Made by a program: the position numbers and the translations under genes. The notes under the pieces were generated by a model. That model was not told the DNA's origin, ran no database searches, and saw only the letters and a program-made list of their open reading frames with translations. A stretch of 64,000 bases of DNA from positions 93,512 through 157,511 of the forward strand of contig NZ_FCOQ01000013.1 in assembly GCF_900021165.1 (NCBI RefSeq), given 5' to 3'. This DNA comes from Paenibacillus phocaeensis (GTDB lineage Bacteria; Bacillota; Bacilli; Paenibacillales; Paenibacillaceae). This document shows, piece by piece, positions 24,892-34,007 of this stretch (positions within the stretch are counted from its first letter, which is position 1; every line of letters starts with the position of its first letter).

Positions 24892-26181
24892 ATGAAAGGA
24901 GTATTTAAGCTTAAGCAACACCAAACGAATGTGAGAAAAGAGCTCGTTGCAGGATTGACCTCTTTCTTCTCCATTGTGTACATTATCGCCGTCAACGCCA
25001 ATATCCTGAAGGATGCGGGGATTCCGCTGGAGGCGGGCATCCTGGCCACCGTGCTGTCTTCGCTTGTCGGCTGTTTATTGGTTGCGTTTGTGGCGAACGC
25101 ACCGCTGATTCTTGTCCCCGGCATGGGGATCAACGCCTTGTTTACCTATACGATTGTGGGTTCGATGGGGCTCAGCTACCAGGAAGCCTTAGGCGCAACG
25201 GTGCTGGCGGGCATCCTGTTCGTTGTAGTCGCCTTTACGGGCTTGTCGTCCCTGATCTCCAGGGCCATTCCGTCTTCCCTGAAGGAATCTATCTCCGTGG
25301 GAATCGGTCTGTTCATCGCCTTTATCGGCCTGCAGAAGAGCGGCATCGTCACCGGAAACACCAGCCACTTTGTGGCGCTCGGCGACTTATCGGCCCCGTT
25401 GGTACTGGCTTCGATCCTCAATCTGGTGCTGACGCTGTTCCTGTTCTTGAAGAAGGTTCCCGGGAATTTTCTCATCAGCATCATTGCAGGAACGCTGGTT
25501 GCCTGGTTGTTCGGGATCGTTGATTTGGGGGCGTTCGCCTCAGAGCCGGTTTCCTTCCAAAGCTACGCCAATGTCGCGATGAGTGCGGATTTCCGCCATA
25601 TGGCCAGCATTCCGTTCTTGACGGCCAGCTTCTCGCTGGTCCTGGTATTGGTCTTCGAAAATATCGGGCTCGTTCACTCTCAAGTCGACGGCATGCTGCA
25701 GGCTCCGGAGAAGAACGGGAAATCGCTGAAAGCCGTATCGATTTCCGCAGCGGCTTGCGGACTTCTGGGCACCAGCCCAACGGTCTCGACGGTCGAAACT
25801 GCGGCCGGCATTACCGCAGGCGGCAGAACCGGATTAACCTCGGTAACGACCGGATTGTTGTTCCTGGGCTCTCTGTTCTTCATGCCCTTGATCAAAATCA
25901 TCCCGGACGCTGCCATCGCTCCGATCCTGATCATCATCGGCGGACTGATGCTGACGAATATCACGAAGATCGATTTCAGCGATTTTACCGAGGCGTTTCC
26001 CGCGTTTCTCGTCATTCTGATGATTCCTTTAACGTATAGCATTGTTGACGGTATCGCTTTTGGCTTTATCGCGTATCCGCTGCTCAAGATGTTTTCCAAG
26101 AAGCGGGAACAGCTGTCGGTCTCTATGTTCGTCATCTCGTTCCTGTTCCTGGCCAACTTTCTGCTGCAGTCGGTTCTATAG
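24892..26181 (+). CDS. NCS2-family (AzgA/PbuG/PbuO-like) purine permease
   Basis: A 429-residue membrane protein with about 12-14 hydrophobic segments, predicted to import hypoxanthine, guanine or adenine by proton symport. It has the NCS2/AzgA hallmarks ELVAGLTSFFSIVYIIAVNANILKDAGIP, VLVPGMGINALFTYTIV, GIGLFIAFIGLQKSGI and GLLGTSPTVSTVETAAGITAGGRTGLTSV. Upstream there is TATAAT at 24803 and a small GAAGT/ACTTC hairpin at about 24836-24847, but no purine riboswitch aptamer. Single-gene unit with a shared terminator. Confidence 0.93.
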   Translation: MKGVFKLKQHQTNVRKELVAGLTSFFSIVYIIAVNANILKDAGIPLEAGILATVLSSLVGCLLVAFVANAPLILVPGMGINALFTYTIVGSMGLSYQEALGATVLAGILFVVVAFTGLSSLISRAIPSSLKESISVGIGLFIAFIGLQKSGIVTGNTSHFVALGDLSAPLVLASILNLVLTLFLFLKKVPGNFLISIIAGTLVAWLFGIVDLGAFASEPVSFQSYANVAMSADFRHMASIPFLTASFSLVLVLVFENIGLVHSQVDGMLQAPEKNGKSLKAVSISAAACGLLGTSPTVSTVETAAGITAGGRTGLTSVTTGLLFLGSLFFMPLIKIIPDAAIAPILIIIGGLMLTNITKIDFSDFTEAFPAFLVILMIPLTYSIVDGIAFGFIAYPLLKMFSKKREQLSVSMFVISFLFLANFLLQSVL

Positions 26182-26191
26182 AAGAGAACCA

Positions 26192-26214
26192 AAGGGCGCC
26201 CTCTCGGGTGCCCT
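26192..26214. terminator. Bidirectional terminator between the purine permease and the MerR-type gene
   Basis: AAGGGCGCC, loop of CTCTC, GGGTGCCCTT; T-runs are short on both sides. It separates convergent stops at 26181 and 26223. Confidence 0.6.
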
Positions 26215-26222
26215 TATTTGAG

Positions 26223-26948
26223 TTATCCTTGCAGAGATTTCACCAACTCCGAGAGACACTGAATATAAGCCATCAGCTCCGCGATGCCTTGATACTGTCT
26301 TACGAGCTTCTGGTTGAGCTTCTCAAGAGCAAGCTGGAAGGAACGATCGATTTTGGACAAATTGGACTTCTCTACCTCCTGCAAAATGTCCCGAAGGTTC
26401 TCGATATAATAAATCGTTTGGCGCAAACTGCTGATCACCAGGATCTTCCGCAATTCGGAAACGGAGAAGATCCGATATCCGCTCCCCGGGTGCCGCGTCG
26501 AGGTGATCAACCCCTCCTTCTCCCAATGCCGAATCGCCGAGGGATTCACCCCCGCCAGCTCAGCCACCTTCCCGATCGTCATCGCATCGGTCAGCCTTCG
26601 ATTCTTGTAGGAGCTGAAATCCGCTTGCCGGATCAGGTTCAACAGCTCTTCCACCCGCTGCTTCTCTTCCTGAACCCGATACAATTGAGAGTTGAGCAGC
26701 CACAGCGCTTCCGTGACGCTTCCCTGCTTGATTTTTCGCATCACCTCATAAGCTACAGGAATGTCGTAACCGGCGAGCAACGACCGGATCACGGTAAAGG
26801 CCCGAAGATGAACGATCGTATAAATTCGATGGTTGCTCTCCGTTCTCCGAACCTCCGGGACCAGCCCTTGTTCTTCATATCTCCTTAACGTGGTTGTGCT
26901 TACGTTCAGGCGTTCCGCAATTTGTGCCGGCGTATAAACTTCTTGCAT
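26223..26948 (-). CDS. Regulator with two tandem MerR helix-turn-helix domains
   Basis: A 241-residue protein with two MerR-type DNA-binding domains. The first, at residues 3-70, reads VYTPAQIAERLNVSTTTLRRYEEQGLVPEVRRTESNHRIYT. The second, at about 122-185, reads MTIGKVAELAGVNPSAIRHWEKEGLITSTRHPGSGYRIFS. A helical segment follows each. One-chain duplication is unusual, as most MerR proteins carry one such domain and dimerise. The ATG at 26948 has GGAGGGAGTGGGG in front; a GTG at 26957 is in frame. It is divergent from an alpha/beta-hydrolase gene, the likely target. Confidence 0.88.
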   Translation of the reverse strand: MQEVYTPAQIAERLNVSTTTLRRYEEQGLVPEVRRTESNHRIYTIVHLRAFTVIRSLLAGYDIPVAYEVMRKIKQGSVTEALWLLNSQLYRVQEEKQRVEELLNLIRQADFSSYKNRRLTDAMTIGKVAELAGVNPSAIRHWEKEGLITSTRHPGSGYRIFSVSELRKILVISSLRQTIYYIENLRDILQEVEKSNLSKIDRSFQLALEKLNQKLVRQYQGIAELMAYIQCLSELVKSLQG

Positions 26949-27102
26949 CAACCCCACTCCCTCCGCTTAAAGTAAAACCTTGAAGTGCTACGTTAACCTT
27001 ATATCGTTACTGCCATCATACCATCGAGGATTTGCTGCGCCAAACCGGAAGCTTGCATGAATGTTATATGCTGAAGATATCACATGGAAGGGAGCGATCC
27101 GA

Positions 27103-27987
27103 ATGCATCAATCCAAGGCCGTCACCTTAGCTGACGGTTCGACGTTGGAAGTCAGCCTCACCGGGAAACCCGGCGGCCAAATCATCATGCTGCCTGTAGC
27201 CAAAAAATCCGTATACGGCCAGGAAGCGGAAAGTCTCAAAATGTGGGGCGTCGATCCCGAGTTGGGCAAGCACTTCGTAGAAGGCTTGTCCGATCTGTTC
27301 CAGGTCCTGCATTTTGATTATGAGGGGCACCGATTTCAGCATCCCCAGCCCGACCTGTTGACTCCGGAGTACCTCGCGCACGATTTCTTGCACATCGCCG
27401 ATGAAATGGGGATCCCGACGTTCAGTTATTACGGCTATTCCTGGCTGGCTCTGGCCGGCTTACAGCTGGCGATTCGGACAAGCCGGCTGGAGAGCTTGAT
27501 CATGGGGGGATTCCCGCCCTTGGAAGGCCCCTACCGGGAGATGTTGACGGTCACCGCCAAAACCTATGAACAGGCGCTGCAGCCGCCCTCATTTCCTTCC
27601 CCTCAGGAACAAATGCAGGACCTTGACCGCCCGGAAGCCTTCGACTGGGATCAGGTTCAGGTCGCCCTTGATCCAAGGCAATCCAAACAATTTCTAACCC
27701 TGTACCAAAGCTTAGTCGAATTCGACGACACCTCCGTACAAGACCAATTGCAGTTGCCCAAGCTTACCTTCGCCGGCGAAGCGGACCGAATCGAGTATGG
27801 CGAGAATTTTGGGGGCGTGACCATCGATATCGCCGGGACGTTACGCAAGAACGAACAAACCTTGCGCGAGCTCGGATGGAATGTGGTGCTTTTACCGGGG
27901 AAAGATATGGACCACACGAAGGCCATGCAGCCCGAAATCGTGCTGCCTCTCATGAAGCCTTGGTTAGCCGCGAATGTGTTGAAATAA
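27103..27987 (+). CDS. Alpha/beta-fold hydrolase
   Basis: A 294-residue cytoplasmic hydrolase. The nucleophile elbow is GYSWLA (Ser in FSYYGYSWLALAGLQLA), preceded by LFQVLHFDYEGHRF where the oxyanion strand is expected. The C-terminal TFAGEADRIEYGENFGG offers the acid and GKDMDHTKAM the catalytic histidine. The ATG at 27103 follows GGGAG at eight bases. It stands divergent from the double-MerR regulator. The substrate is not predictable. Confidence 0.85.
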   Translation: MHQSKAVTLADGSTLEVSLTGKPGGQIIMLPVAKKSVYGQEAESLKMWGVDPELGKHFVEGLSDLFQVLHFDYEGHRFQHPQPDLLTPEYLAHDFLHIADEMGIPTFSYYGYSWLALAGLQLAIRTSRLESLIMGGFPPLEGPYREMLTVTAKTYEQALQPPSFPSPQEQMQDLDRPEAFDWDQVQVALDPRQSKQFLTLYQSLVEFDDTSVQDQLQLPKLTFAGEADRIEYGENFGGVTIDIAGTLRKNEQTLRELGWNVVLLPGKDMDHTKAMQPEIVLPLMKPWLAANVLK

Positions 27988-27992
27988 ATAAA

Positions 27993-28028
27993 AAAGAGCT
28001 AAGCGCGGGTTTACGCTGCTTAGCTCTT
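27993..28028. terminator. Bidirectional terminator between the hydrolase and mqo
   Basis: AAAGAGCTAAGC (27993 on) pairs with GCTTAGCTCTTT; A-run on one side and T-run on the other serve both convergent genes. Confidence 0.85.
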
Positions 28029-28049
28029 TGGGGTTTTAGGATAGATGAT

Positions 28050-29558
28050 TTAGGATACCGAAACGGCTTGCTTGGTCTCCGTTAATCCAAGCGTCTGTGC
28101 AGTGGCCTGATGAAGAGTACGGAAGAGTTCCGGGTTCTCTGCCAGCGTCAATCCGTACGAAGGAATCATCTCTTTGATCTTCGGCTTCCAGGCTTCGAGC
28201 TGCTGCGGGAAGCATCTCTCGATGACCTCCAGCATGACGTGAACCGCGGTCGAAGCCCCCGGGGAAGCGCCCAGCAAGGCGGCAATCGAGCCATCGGCGG
28301 CGCTGACTACCTCGGTGCCGAATTGCAGCGTGCCTTTCCCGCCTTCCACCGTATCCTTAATGACTTGTACGCGCTGGCCGGCGACGAGCAGATCCCAATC
28401 TTCGCTCTTGGCCCCCGGCACAAAATCCCGCAATTCCTCCATCCGTTGTTCCTTGGACAACATCAGTTGCTGAACCAGATACTTGGTTAACGACATCTCT
28501 TTCACTCCCGCCGCGAGCATCGTGAGCAGGTTATGCGGCTTGACGGAAGTGATGAGATCAAGCATCGAGCCGGTCTTCAGGAACTTCGGCGAAAAGCCGG
28601 CAAACGGCCCGAACAGCAGCGCCTTCTGATTGTCGATAAACCGGGTGTCCAGATGCGGAACCGACATTGGCGGAGCCCCAACCGATGCTTTGCCATAGAC
28701 TTTGGCATGGTGCTGCTCGACGACTTCCGGATTGTTGCATACCATAAACAGTCCGCTGACGGGGAAGCCGCCGATCCGCTTCCCTTCCGGGATGCCGGAT
28801 TTCTGCAGCAGGTGCAAGCTGCCGCCGCCGGCGCCGATGAAGACAAACTTGGCCGTATGGCGCTGCGTAACGCCGCTGCTCAGGTCCTTCACGATTAATT
28901 CCCACAATCCGTCCGGCGTCCGCTTCAACTTCTTCACGCTATGCTTGTAGCGGATATCCACCTGCTGTTCCTTCAAATGATCCAGCAGCATCCGCGTCAG
29001 GGTCCCGAAATTCACGTCCGTCCCCGTATCGATCTTCGTTGCCGCGATCGGCTCGTAGTTCTTCCGTTCCTTCATCATCAACGGAACCCATTCTCTCAGT
29101 TGCCCCGGATCGTCGGAGAACTCCATCCCCTGGAACAAAGGATGCGCGGACAACGCCTCATAACGTCTTCTCAGAAATTCGACATTCTGCTCCCCGCGCA
29201 CATAGCTCATATGAGGCAGCGGCATGATGAAATCCTGCGGATTTCGAATCAGCTGGCGCTGGACCAGATAGGACCAGAACTGCCTGGAAATCTGGAACTG
29301 TTCATTCACTTTGATCGCTTTGCTAATATCGACGGTTCCGTCCGGCCGCTCGGTCGTATAATTCAATTCACACAAGGCGGCATGACCCGTTCCCGCATTA
29401 TTCCATTCGTTTGAGCTTTCCTCCCCTGCCCGGGCAAGTTGTTCAAACACCGTAATGTTCCAGTCCGGCGCCAATTCTTTCAGCAGGGTTCCCAACGTCG
29501 CACTCATAATTCCGGCACCAATCAAAATAACGTCTGTACTTGTTTGTCCGTGATTCAT
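28050..29558 (-). CDS. mqo: Malate:quinone oxidoreductase
   Basis: A 502-residue FAD-dependent, membrane-associated enzyme oxidising malate to oxaloacetate and reducing quinone in the citric acid cycle. The FAD motif [21 protein letters not shown] is at residues 9-30; [44 protein letters not shown] and [25 protein letters not shown] are family hallmarks. Length equals the family norm. AAGGGACGG precedes the ATG. A cre-like site 37 bases upstream suggests CcpA control. Confidence 0.97.
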   Translation of the reverse strand: MNHGQTSTDVILIGAGIMSATLGTLLKELAPDWNITVFEQLARAGEESSNEWNNAGTGHAALCELNYTTERPDGTVDISKAIKVNEQFQISRQFWSYLVQRQLIRNPQDFIMPLPHMSYVRGEQNVEFLRRRYEALSAHPLFQGMEFSDDPGQLREWVPLMMKERKNYEPIAATKIDTGTDVNFGTLTRMLLDHLKEQQVDIRYKHSVKKLKRTPDGLWELIVKDLSSGVTQRHTAKFVFIGAGGGSLHLLQKSGIPEGKRIGGFPVSGLFMVCNNPEVVEQHHAKVYGKASVGAPPMSVPHLDTRFIDNQKALLFGPFAGFSPKFLKTGSMLDLITSVKPHNLLTMLAAGVKEMSLTKYLVQQLMLSKEQRMEELRDFVPGAKSEDWDLLVAGQRVQVIKDTVEGGKGTLQFGTEVVSAADGSIAALLGASPGASTAVHVMLEVIERCFPQQLEAWKPKIKEMIPSYGLTLAENPELFRTLHQATAQTLGLTETKQAVSVS

Positions 29559-29594
29559 GTTTACCGTCCCTTATACCCTTATTTTGCTGAAAGG

Positions 29595-29610
29595 ATGTAA
29601 GCGCTCTCGA
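29595..29610. promoter_or_regulatory. CcpA (cre)-like site upstream of mqo
   Basis: ATGTAAGCGCTCTCGA fits the first eleven positions of the cre consensus WTGNAANCGNWNNCWW and the C at position 14, with one mismatch at the end. The rest of 29559-29893 is AT-rich and has two palindromes belonging to the next operon. Confidence 0.45.
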
Positions 29611-29807
29611 ATTGATCTCGCTTCGAGTCTCGAGACGAGCCGGCCCACATCTTTTCCGTAAAGATTGATTTGATTTAAGTGTATCAACAATACTGAGGGA
29701 TTGAAATATTAATTTCTTAGATATTAATAATTGATTTTTTTAAGCCATCCAAAAAGAACTTATCGGGTATGCCCGCTGAAATTACCCTTTTTCGATATAT
29801 ACATCTC

Positions 29808-29840
29808 ATTTATTAATAAATATTTATTGATTATCGATAA
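29808..29840. promoter_or_regulatory. AT-rich palindromes upstream of the DUF2975-XRE-DUF817 operon
   Basis: ATTTATTAATAAAT (29808-29821) and TTATCGATAA (29831-29840) are perfect palindromes about 55-85 bases upstream of the first gene, next to a GGTAAATTA -10-like stretch. Candidate operators for the XRE protein of the same operon. Confidence 0.4.
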
Positions 29841-29893
29841 AAAACATGGTAAATTAACTTCGACACTAATCCCACGCGAGGTGCTATGTTGAG

Positions 29894-30376
29894 ATGAAAC
29901 GTGAACAAAGCTCTACCCTATTCTTAAGGGGCGTCGTATTTCTGATGGGGATCGCGATCCTTGCCGTCTGTGCGCTAGGGGTACCTGCCATAGCCAAGGA
30001 GTTGATCGAGTATTATCCCCCCTATCTCTACCTGACCTTGCTCATTCCCATGTATGCTTCGGCTATTCCGTTCTTCTATGCGCTGTATCAGACGTTGAAG
30101 CTGTTAGGTTATATCGATAACAATACGGCTTTCTCCGAGGCCTCGGTGAAGGCCCTGAAGAGCATTCGAAATTGCGCGGTCGCCATCTGTATTTTATATG
30201 CGGTTATCCTGCCGATCCTGTTCCTCATCGCGGAGAAGGACGATGCCCCGGGACTTGCCGCCCTCGGACTGGTCATCTGCTTCGCTTCTCTGGTCATTGC
30301 CGTCTTTGCGGCCGTGCTTCAGAGGCTCTTGAGAAATGCGATCGACATCAAATCGGAAAACGATTTAACGATCTGA
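29894..30376 (+). CDS. DUF2975 membrane protein
   Basis: A 160-residue protein with four hydrophobic segments (VVFLMGIAILAVCALGVPAI; YLTLLIPMYASAIPFFYALYQTL; CAVAICILYAVILPILFLIA; ALGLVICFASLVIAVFAAVLQRLL) and the DUF2975 signature IDNNTAFSEASVKALKSIRNCA between segments 2 and 3. DUF2975 proteins are normally paired with a small XRE regulator, as here; B. subtilis YoaS-YozG is the known case. Function unknown; a membrane partner that modulates the regulator is one possibility. Confidence 0.88.
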   Translation: MKREQSSTLFLRGVVFLMGIAILAVCALGVPAIAKELIEYYPPYLYLTLLIPMYASAIPFFYALYQTLKLLGYIDNNTAFSEASVKALKSIRNCAVAICILYAVILPILFLIAEKDDAPGLAALGLVICFASLVIAVFAAVLQRLLRNAIDIKSENDLTI

Positions 30377-30389
30377 GGTGAGAGAATCC

Positions 30390-30602
30390 ATGGCCATAGT
30401 TATCAATATCGACGTCATGCTGGCAAAGCGGAAGATGAGTGTCACGGAGCTCTCGGAGAAGGTCGGCATTACCATGGCCAACCTGTCCGTTCTAAAAAAC
30501 GGGAAGGCCAAGGCGATTCGATTCTCCACCTTGGAGGCGATTTGCAAGGCGCTGGACTGTCAGCCCGGAGATCTCATGGAGTATCGGAACGATGAGGAGT
30601 AG
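30390..30602 (+). CDS. Small XRE-family helix-turn-helix regulator (YozG-like)
   Basis: A 70-residue Cro/CI-type protein consisting almost only of the helix-turn-helix: INIDVMLAKRKMSVTELSEKVGITMANLSVLKNGKAKAIRFSTLEAICKALDCQPGDLMEY. The ATG at 30390 follows GAGGTGAGAGAATCC; an in-frame ATG at 30378 overlaps the Shine-Dalgarno region. It begins 13 bases after the DUF2975 gene and its last codons overlap the DUF817 gene, so the three form one operon. Confidence 0.9.
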   Translation: MAIVINIDVMLAKRKMSVTELSEKVGITMANLSVLKNGKAKAIRFSTLEAICKALDCQPGDLMEYRNDEE

Positions 30603-31416
30603 CCTGAGTCGGTATGCAGACAAAGGGGTGATGCGTCAAGGCGAACGCTTCGAGCAGGCCTTTCGGCAGTTGGTTCGTTTCGGCTGGCAGCAAGCGCTAT
30701 CCTGCGTATTCCCGGTAGTGATCTTTGCCTCGCTGGCATTAACGCAGTTCATCCCGTTGCCTTGGCTCCCCCGCTACGATTGGCTGCTGCTGATCTGCCT
30801 CGCCATGCAGGTCTGGATGGTGCGCTCGGGATTGGAGACCCGCGACGAACTGAAGGTGATCACGGTCTTCCACTTGATCGGCTTGGCGCTGGAGCTGTTC
30901 AAGGTTCATATGGGGTCCTGGTCCTATCCGGAGGAAGGCTGGACGAAAGTGAACGGCGTCCCGCTCTACAGCGGATTTATGTACGCCAGTGTGGCCAGTT
31001 ACCTGTGCCAGGCCTGGAGACGGCTGAAGGTGGATCTGGTTGGCTTTCCCCCGCTCTGGCTGGTCGTCCCGCTGGCCGCCTCCATTTACCTGAATTTCTT
31101 CACTCATCATTATTGGATCGATGTTCGGTGGTGGCTGTCGGCACTGGTGCTGATCGTCTTCTGGCGAACTTGGGTCACCTATGAGGTCGGCGGCAAGCCC
31201 TACCGGATGCCGTTATCCCTCTCCTTTGTGCTGATCGGCTTCTTCATCTGGATCGCGGAGAATGTGGCCACGTTCTTCAGTGCCTGGAGGTACCCGAATC
31301 AATCCGACGGCTGGCACCTCGTTCATCTTGGCAAGATCAGCTCCTGGCTGCTGCTCGTCATCATCAGCTTCCTGATCGTCGCCGCGCTGAAGCGGGTCAA
31401 AGGGCGGAGAACCTAG
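30592..31416 (+). CDS. DUF817 membrane protein
   Basis: A 274-residue protein with about seven hydrophobic segments, matching DUF817 (YoaT-like): FPVVIFASLALTQFIPLPWLPRYDWLLLICLAMQVWMV, then LALELFKVHMGSWSYPEEGW, GVPLYSGFMYASVASYLCQAW and FIWIAENVATFFSAWRYPNQSDGWHLVH. The conserved Glu, Lys, His and Tyr residues in these stretches suggest a membrane-embedded function, but none is known. It overlaps the XRE gene by eleven bases; a second start at 30631 follows AAAGGGG. The same three-gene order occurs in B. subtilis (yozG/yoaS/yoaT). Confidence 0.87.
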   Translation: MRSSLSRYADKGVMRQGERFEQAFRQLVRFGWQQALSCVFPVVIFASLALTQFIPLPWLPRYDWLLLICLAMQVWMVRSGLETRDELKVITVFHLIGLALELFKVHMGSWSYPEEGWTKVNGVPLYSGFMYASVASYLCQAWRRLKVDLVGFPPLWLVVPLAASIYLNFFTHHYWIDVRWWLSALVLIVFWRTWVTYEVGGKPYRMPLSLSFVLIGFFIWIAENVATFFSAWRYPNQSDGWHLVHLGKISSWLLLVIISFLIVAALKRVKGRRT

Positions 31417-31420
31417 CAAG

Positions 31421-31449
31421 AGGCCATCCTGCCGGATGGCCTCTTCCCT
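31421..31449. terminator. Terminator between the DUF817 and permease genes
   Basis: GAGGCCATCC, loop TGCC, GGATGGCCTC, then TTCCCTTT on the plus strand. It may also serve the convergent permease gene. Confidence 0.75.
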
Positions 31450-31480
31450 TTAACTCTTCTTCACCAAGGTGGGACCGACA

Positions 31481-32860
31481 TTAGAGATGGGTCTGCTCAA
31501 GAGGGGCGTGAGTTGCCTTCTCCTTGCGTTTTCTTATCGCATGCAATCCGAACAGGAGAATGAACCACAGCGGTGTCAGCAACAGGGCCGGACGGGTCTC
31601 CTCCGCAAACAGCATGATCAGCAAAATGGCCGCAAACATCACGAGGACCGCATAATTGACAAACGGCGTAAACGGAGCCTTAAAAGTCGACTTGGCCCGC
31701 AGCTCCGGCCCCGTACGCTGATAACGAATATGGCACACGAGCACCACGCCCCACACCCAAATAAAGCAGATGGCGCTAATCGTCGTCACGATGCCGAAGG
31801 CTTGCCCCGGAATCAGCTTGCTTAACAGCGCCCCTACGGAGATCACCAGCGTGGATATCAACAGCGCGTTGCCGGGCACATGGTTTTTGTTCAATTTCGC
31901 CATCCCGGAGGGAGCCTGCTTGTTCTTACTTAAGTTATAGAGGATCCGGCTGGTCGAGAACATCCCACTGTTACAAGCGGATGCGGCCGAAGTCAAGACG
32001 ACGAAGTTAATGATCCCCGCGGCAATCGGAATGCCGACCAGACTAAACGTCTTCACGAACGGGCTCTCCGCCGGAGTCAGCCCCGTCCAGGGGTTAATGC
32101 ATAAGAGGGCGATCAAGGCGCCAACGTAGAAGAATAAAATGCGCAGCGGAATTTTATTAATGGCCGACGGGATATTTTTCTCCGGATTGGACGTTTCTGC
32201 CGCCGACACCCCTACCAGCTCCACGCCGACATAGGCGAACACGACCATTTGGAAGGAGAGCAGGAACCCTTGGATTCCGTTGGGAAAGAGGCCGCCATGT
32301 CCCCATATGTTCTTCGCCGTCACGGTCCCCGCATCCGTCTTGAATCCGATGACCAGCAAAACGACGCCAAGGGCGATCAAGACGAGAATCGTGACGACTT
32401 TGATTAAGGCAAACCAAAATTCCAATTCGCCGAAGTTTTTCACCGTCAACAGGTTAAGTCCCAGCAGAATGATCAAGCAGACGACCGCCGGAACCCATTG
32501 CGGGATATCGAACCAATACTGAACGTAGACCCCTACCGCAATCACATCGGCCATGGCCGTCATGATCCAGCAAAACCAATAGGTCCATCCGGTAACGAAC
32601 GCGGCCCGCGGCCCCAGATAGTCTTCGGCAATGTCCGTAAACGATTGATAGCCGGCTTTGGACAACAGCAGCTCTCCCAGCGCACGCATCACAAAGAACA
32701 CGGCGATCCCCACAAGGAAATAAGCAAAAATGATCGACGGCCCGGCCAGTTGAATCGCTTTGCCCGAACCAAGGAACAATCCCGTCCCAATCGTACCGCC
32801 GATGGCGATCAGCTGAACATGCCGATTCGCTAAATCCCTCTTTAATTCCTGTTGTGCCAT
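31481..32860 (-). CDS. CycA-type amino acid permease (glycine/alanine/D-serine group)
   Basis: A 459-residue APC-family transporter with 12 hydrophobic segments, importing a small amino acid with protons. The amino-acid-transport signature is NRHVQLIAIGGTIGTGLFLGSGKAI at the N-terminus, followed by GGFLL-type features such as GIQGFLLSFQMVVFAYVGVELVGVSAAE. Similarity to CycA (D-serine/D-alanine/glycine) is clear. The ATG at 32860 has AAGGGGG in front; an extension to 33010 would run through the terminator. A glycine riboswitch and terminator lie in the leader, which strongly favours glycine (or alanine/serine) as substrate. Confidence 0.93.
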   Translation of the reverse strand: MAQQELKRDLANRHVQLIAIGGTIGTGLFLGSGKAIQLAGPSIIFAYFLVGIAVFFVMRALGELLLSKAGYQSFTDIAEDYLGPRAAFVTGWTYWFCWIMTAMADVIAVGVYVQYWFDIPQWVPAVVCLIILLGLNLLTVKNFGELEFWFALIKVVTILVLIALGVVLLVIGFKTDAGTVTAKNIWGHGGLFPNGIQGFLLSFQMVVFAYVGVELVGVSAAETSNPEKNIPSAINKIPLRILFFYVGALIALLCINPWTGLTPAESPFVKTFSLVGIPIAAGIINFVVLTSAASACNSGMFSTSRILYNLSKNKQAPSGMAKLNKNHVPGNALLISTLVISVGALLSKLIPGQAFGIVTTISAICFIWVWGVVLVCHIRYQRTGPELRAKSTFKAPFTPFVNYAVLVMFAAILLIMLFAEETRPALLLTPLWFILLFGLHAIRKRKEKATHAPLEQTHL

Positions 32861-32920
32861 ACCTGATTCCCCCTTAAAATTATGAGCTTCCTCATGTGAA
32901 ATAATGAACAAAGTAAGCGT

Positions 32921-32953
32921 AAAAAAAAGGAGACTGGATGCCCTCCAATCTCC
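32921..32953 (-). terminator. Expression-platform terminator of the glycine riboswitch
   Basis: On the minus strand GGAGATTGGA, loop GGGCA, TCCAGTCTCC, then eight Ts, between the aptamer and the permease start. Confidence 0.9.
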
Positions 32954-33018
32954 GGAACGTAAAAGAATAAATAGGACTTGGCATACTAGGCGAATCGCCT
33001 GCCAAATCAACGTATTTA

Positions 33019-33098
33019 GACTCTTCTGTCCTTTTGCCTGAGATTGTGAACCCTTCGGCGCCGCGGAATCGCGGTCTCTCCAGAAGCTGCTCCGGCTA
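33019..33098 (-). promoter_or_regulatory. Single-aptamer glycine riboswitch
   Basis: Read on the minus strand: CTTCTGGAGAGACCGC, then GCGCCGAAGGG, then ATCTCAGGCAAAAGGACAGA. These are the conserved cores of the gcvT-type glycine aptamer. Only one aptamer is visible; the flanking GCTATGATGGCTAT...ATAGCC helices could form the ghost-aptamer contact known for singletons. It precedes a CycA-type permease, and a terminator follows, so control is at transcription; whether glycine switches it on or off cannot be read off. Confidence 0.93.
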
Positions 33099-33146
33099 TA
33101 GTGTGATCCATAGCCATCATAGCTTGCGAATATTCGATTTTTTCAA

Positions 33147-33175
33147 ATACTACTCCCTGACAAATGCTTTGTCAA
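33147..33175 (-). promoter_or_regulatory. Promoter of the riboswitch-controlled permease
   Basis: On the minus strand TTGACA (33175-33170), a 17-base spacer, then TAGTAT (33152-33147). Transcription would start near 33140, about 40 bases before the aptamer. Confidence 0.8.
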
Positions 33176-33194
33176 TAACCTGTGTTACCCCGTC

Positions 33195-33920
33195 TCAGAA
33201 CGGATTGGTCGCAATAAAGCTGGCCGTCTTCACATACACGCGTTGGCTGAGTTTCAATTGGTTCACGATGAACTCCGCCAAATCTTCCGCTTGAATGAAT
33301 TTCGATTCGTTGTTGTCCTTGATCAGGTTCAAGTCCAGCGCCAGATCGGTGGCCACCGTACTCGGGGTTAACGCCGAGACCCGGATGTTATTGCGGCGCA
33401 CCTCTTGGGCGAGCGACTCCGTAAATCCGATCACGGCGAATTTCGAGGCGCTGTAGGCGCTCGAGGTCGCTGCCCCGTTCAGGCCGTTCGTCGAGGAGAT
33501 ATTGATGATGTCTCCGCTATTTTTCTCGACCAGTTGAGGCAATACCGCACGGGTGACATAATAGGTACCCAGTACGTTCGTATCCAGAATGCTCTTCCAT
33601 TCGGCCGGATCCATCTCCAGCACCGTTCCGAATGTGGCAATCCCCGCGTTATTAATCAAAATATCTGCCGGACCCAGCTCTTGCTTCAACGTTTCAACTG
33701 CAGTCTCCACTTGTTCCTTCGAGGCGATATCCGCGGCCGCATAAGCGACCTTGACTCCCCGTCCCTGCAACTCGGCTGCCACCTCTTTCAACGTGGACTC
33801 CGTTCTTGCGATCAAACCTACGTTTACGCCTTCTTTGGCTAATGCCGCGGCCGTTGCTTTTCCGATTCCTCTTGCTGCCCCGGTAATGATCGCGACTTTG
33901 CCTGTTAAAGATTGTGCCAT
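33195..33920 (-). CDS. Short-chain dehydrogenase (3-oxoacyl-ACP reductase type, FabG-like)
   Basis: A 241-residue NAD(P)-dependent reductase. The cofactor motif is TGAARGIGKATA (residues 14-25), NNAG at about 88-91, and catalytic Ser-Tyr-Lys in NISSTNGLNGAATSSAYSASKFAV. The C-terminal QRVYVKTASFIATNPF is as in FabG-like reductases annotated as 3-ketoacyl-ACP reductase. The ATG at 33920 follows AGAGGGG. Single gene; its promoter faces the MerR unit without a visible shared operator. Involvement in fatty acid synthesis is family knowledge only; the physiological substrate may differ. Confidence 0.88.
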   Translation of the reverse strand: MAQSLTGKVAIITGAARGIGKATAAALAKEGVNVGLIARTESTLKEVAAELQGRGVKVAYAAADIASKEQVETAVETLKQELGPADILINNAGIATFGTVLEMDPAEWKSILDTNVLGTYYVTRAVLPQLVEKNSGDIINISSTNGLNGAATSSAYSASKFAVIGFTESLAQEVRRNNIRVSALTPSTVATDLALDLNLIKDNNESKFIQAEDLAEFIVNQLKLSQRVYVKTASFIATNPF

Positions 33921-34007
33921 TTCAGTAAGCCCCTCTCTATTGTGGTCTTTCACTCCTCCCTTATTATACCGTAACCGGACCGGCTGACGTAAATGCCAAG
34001 AAACCCG

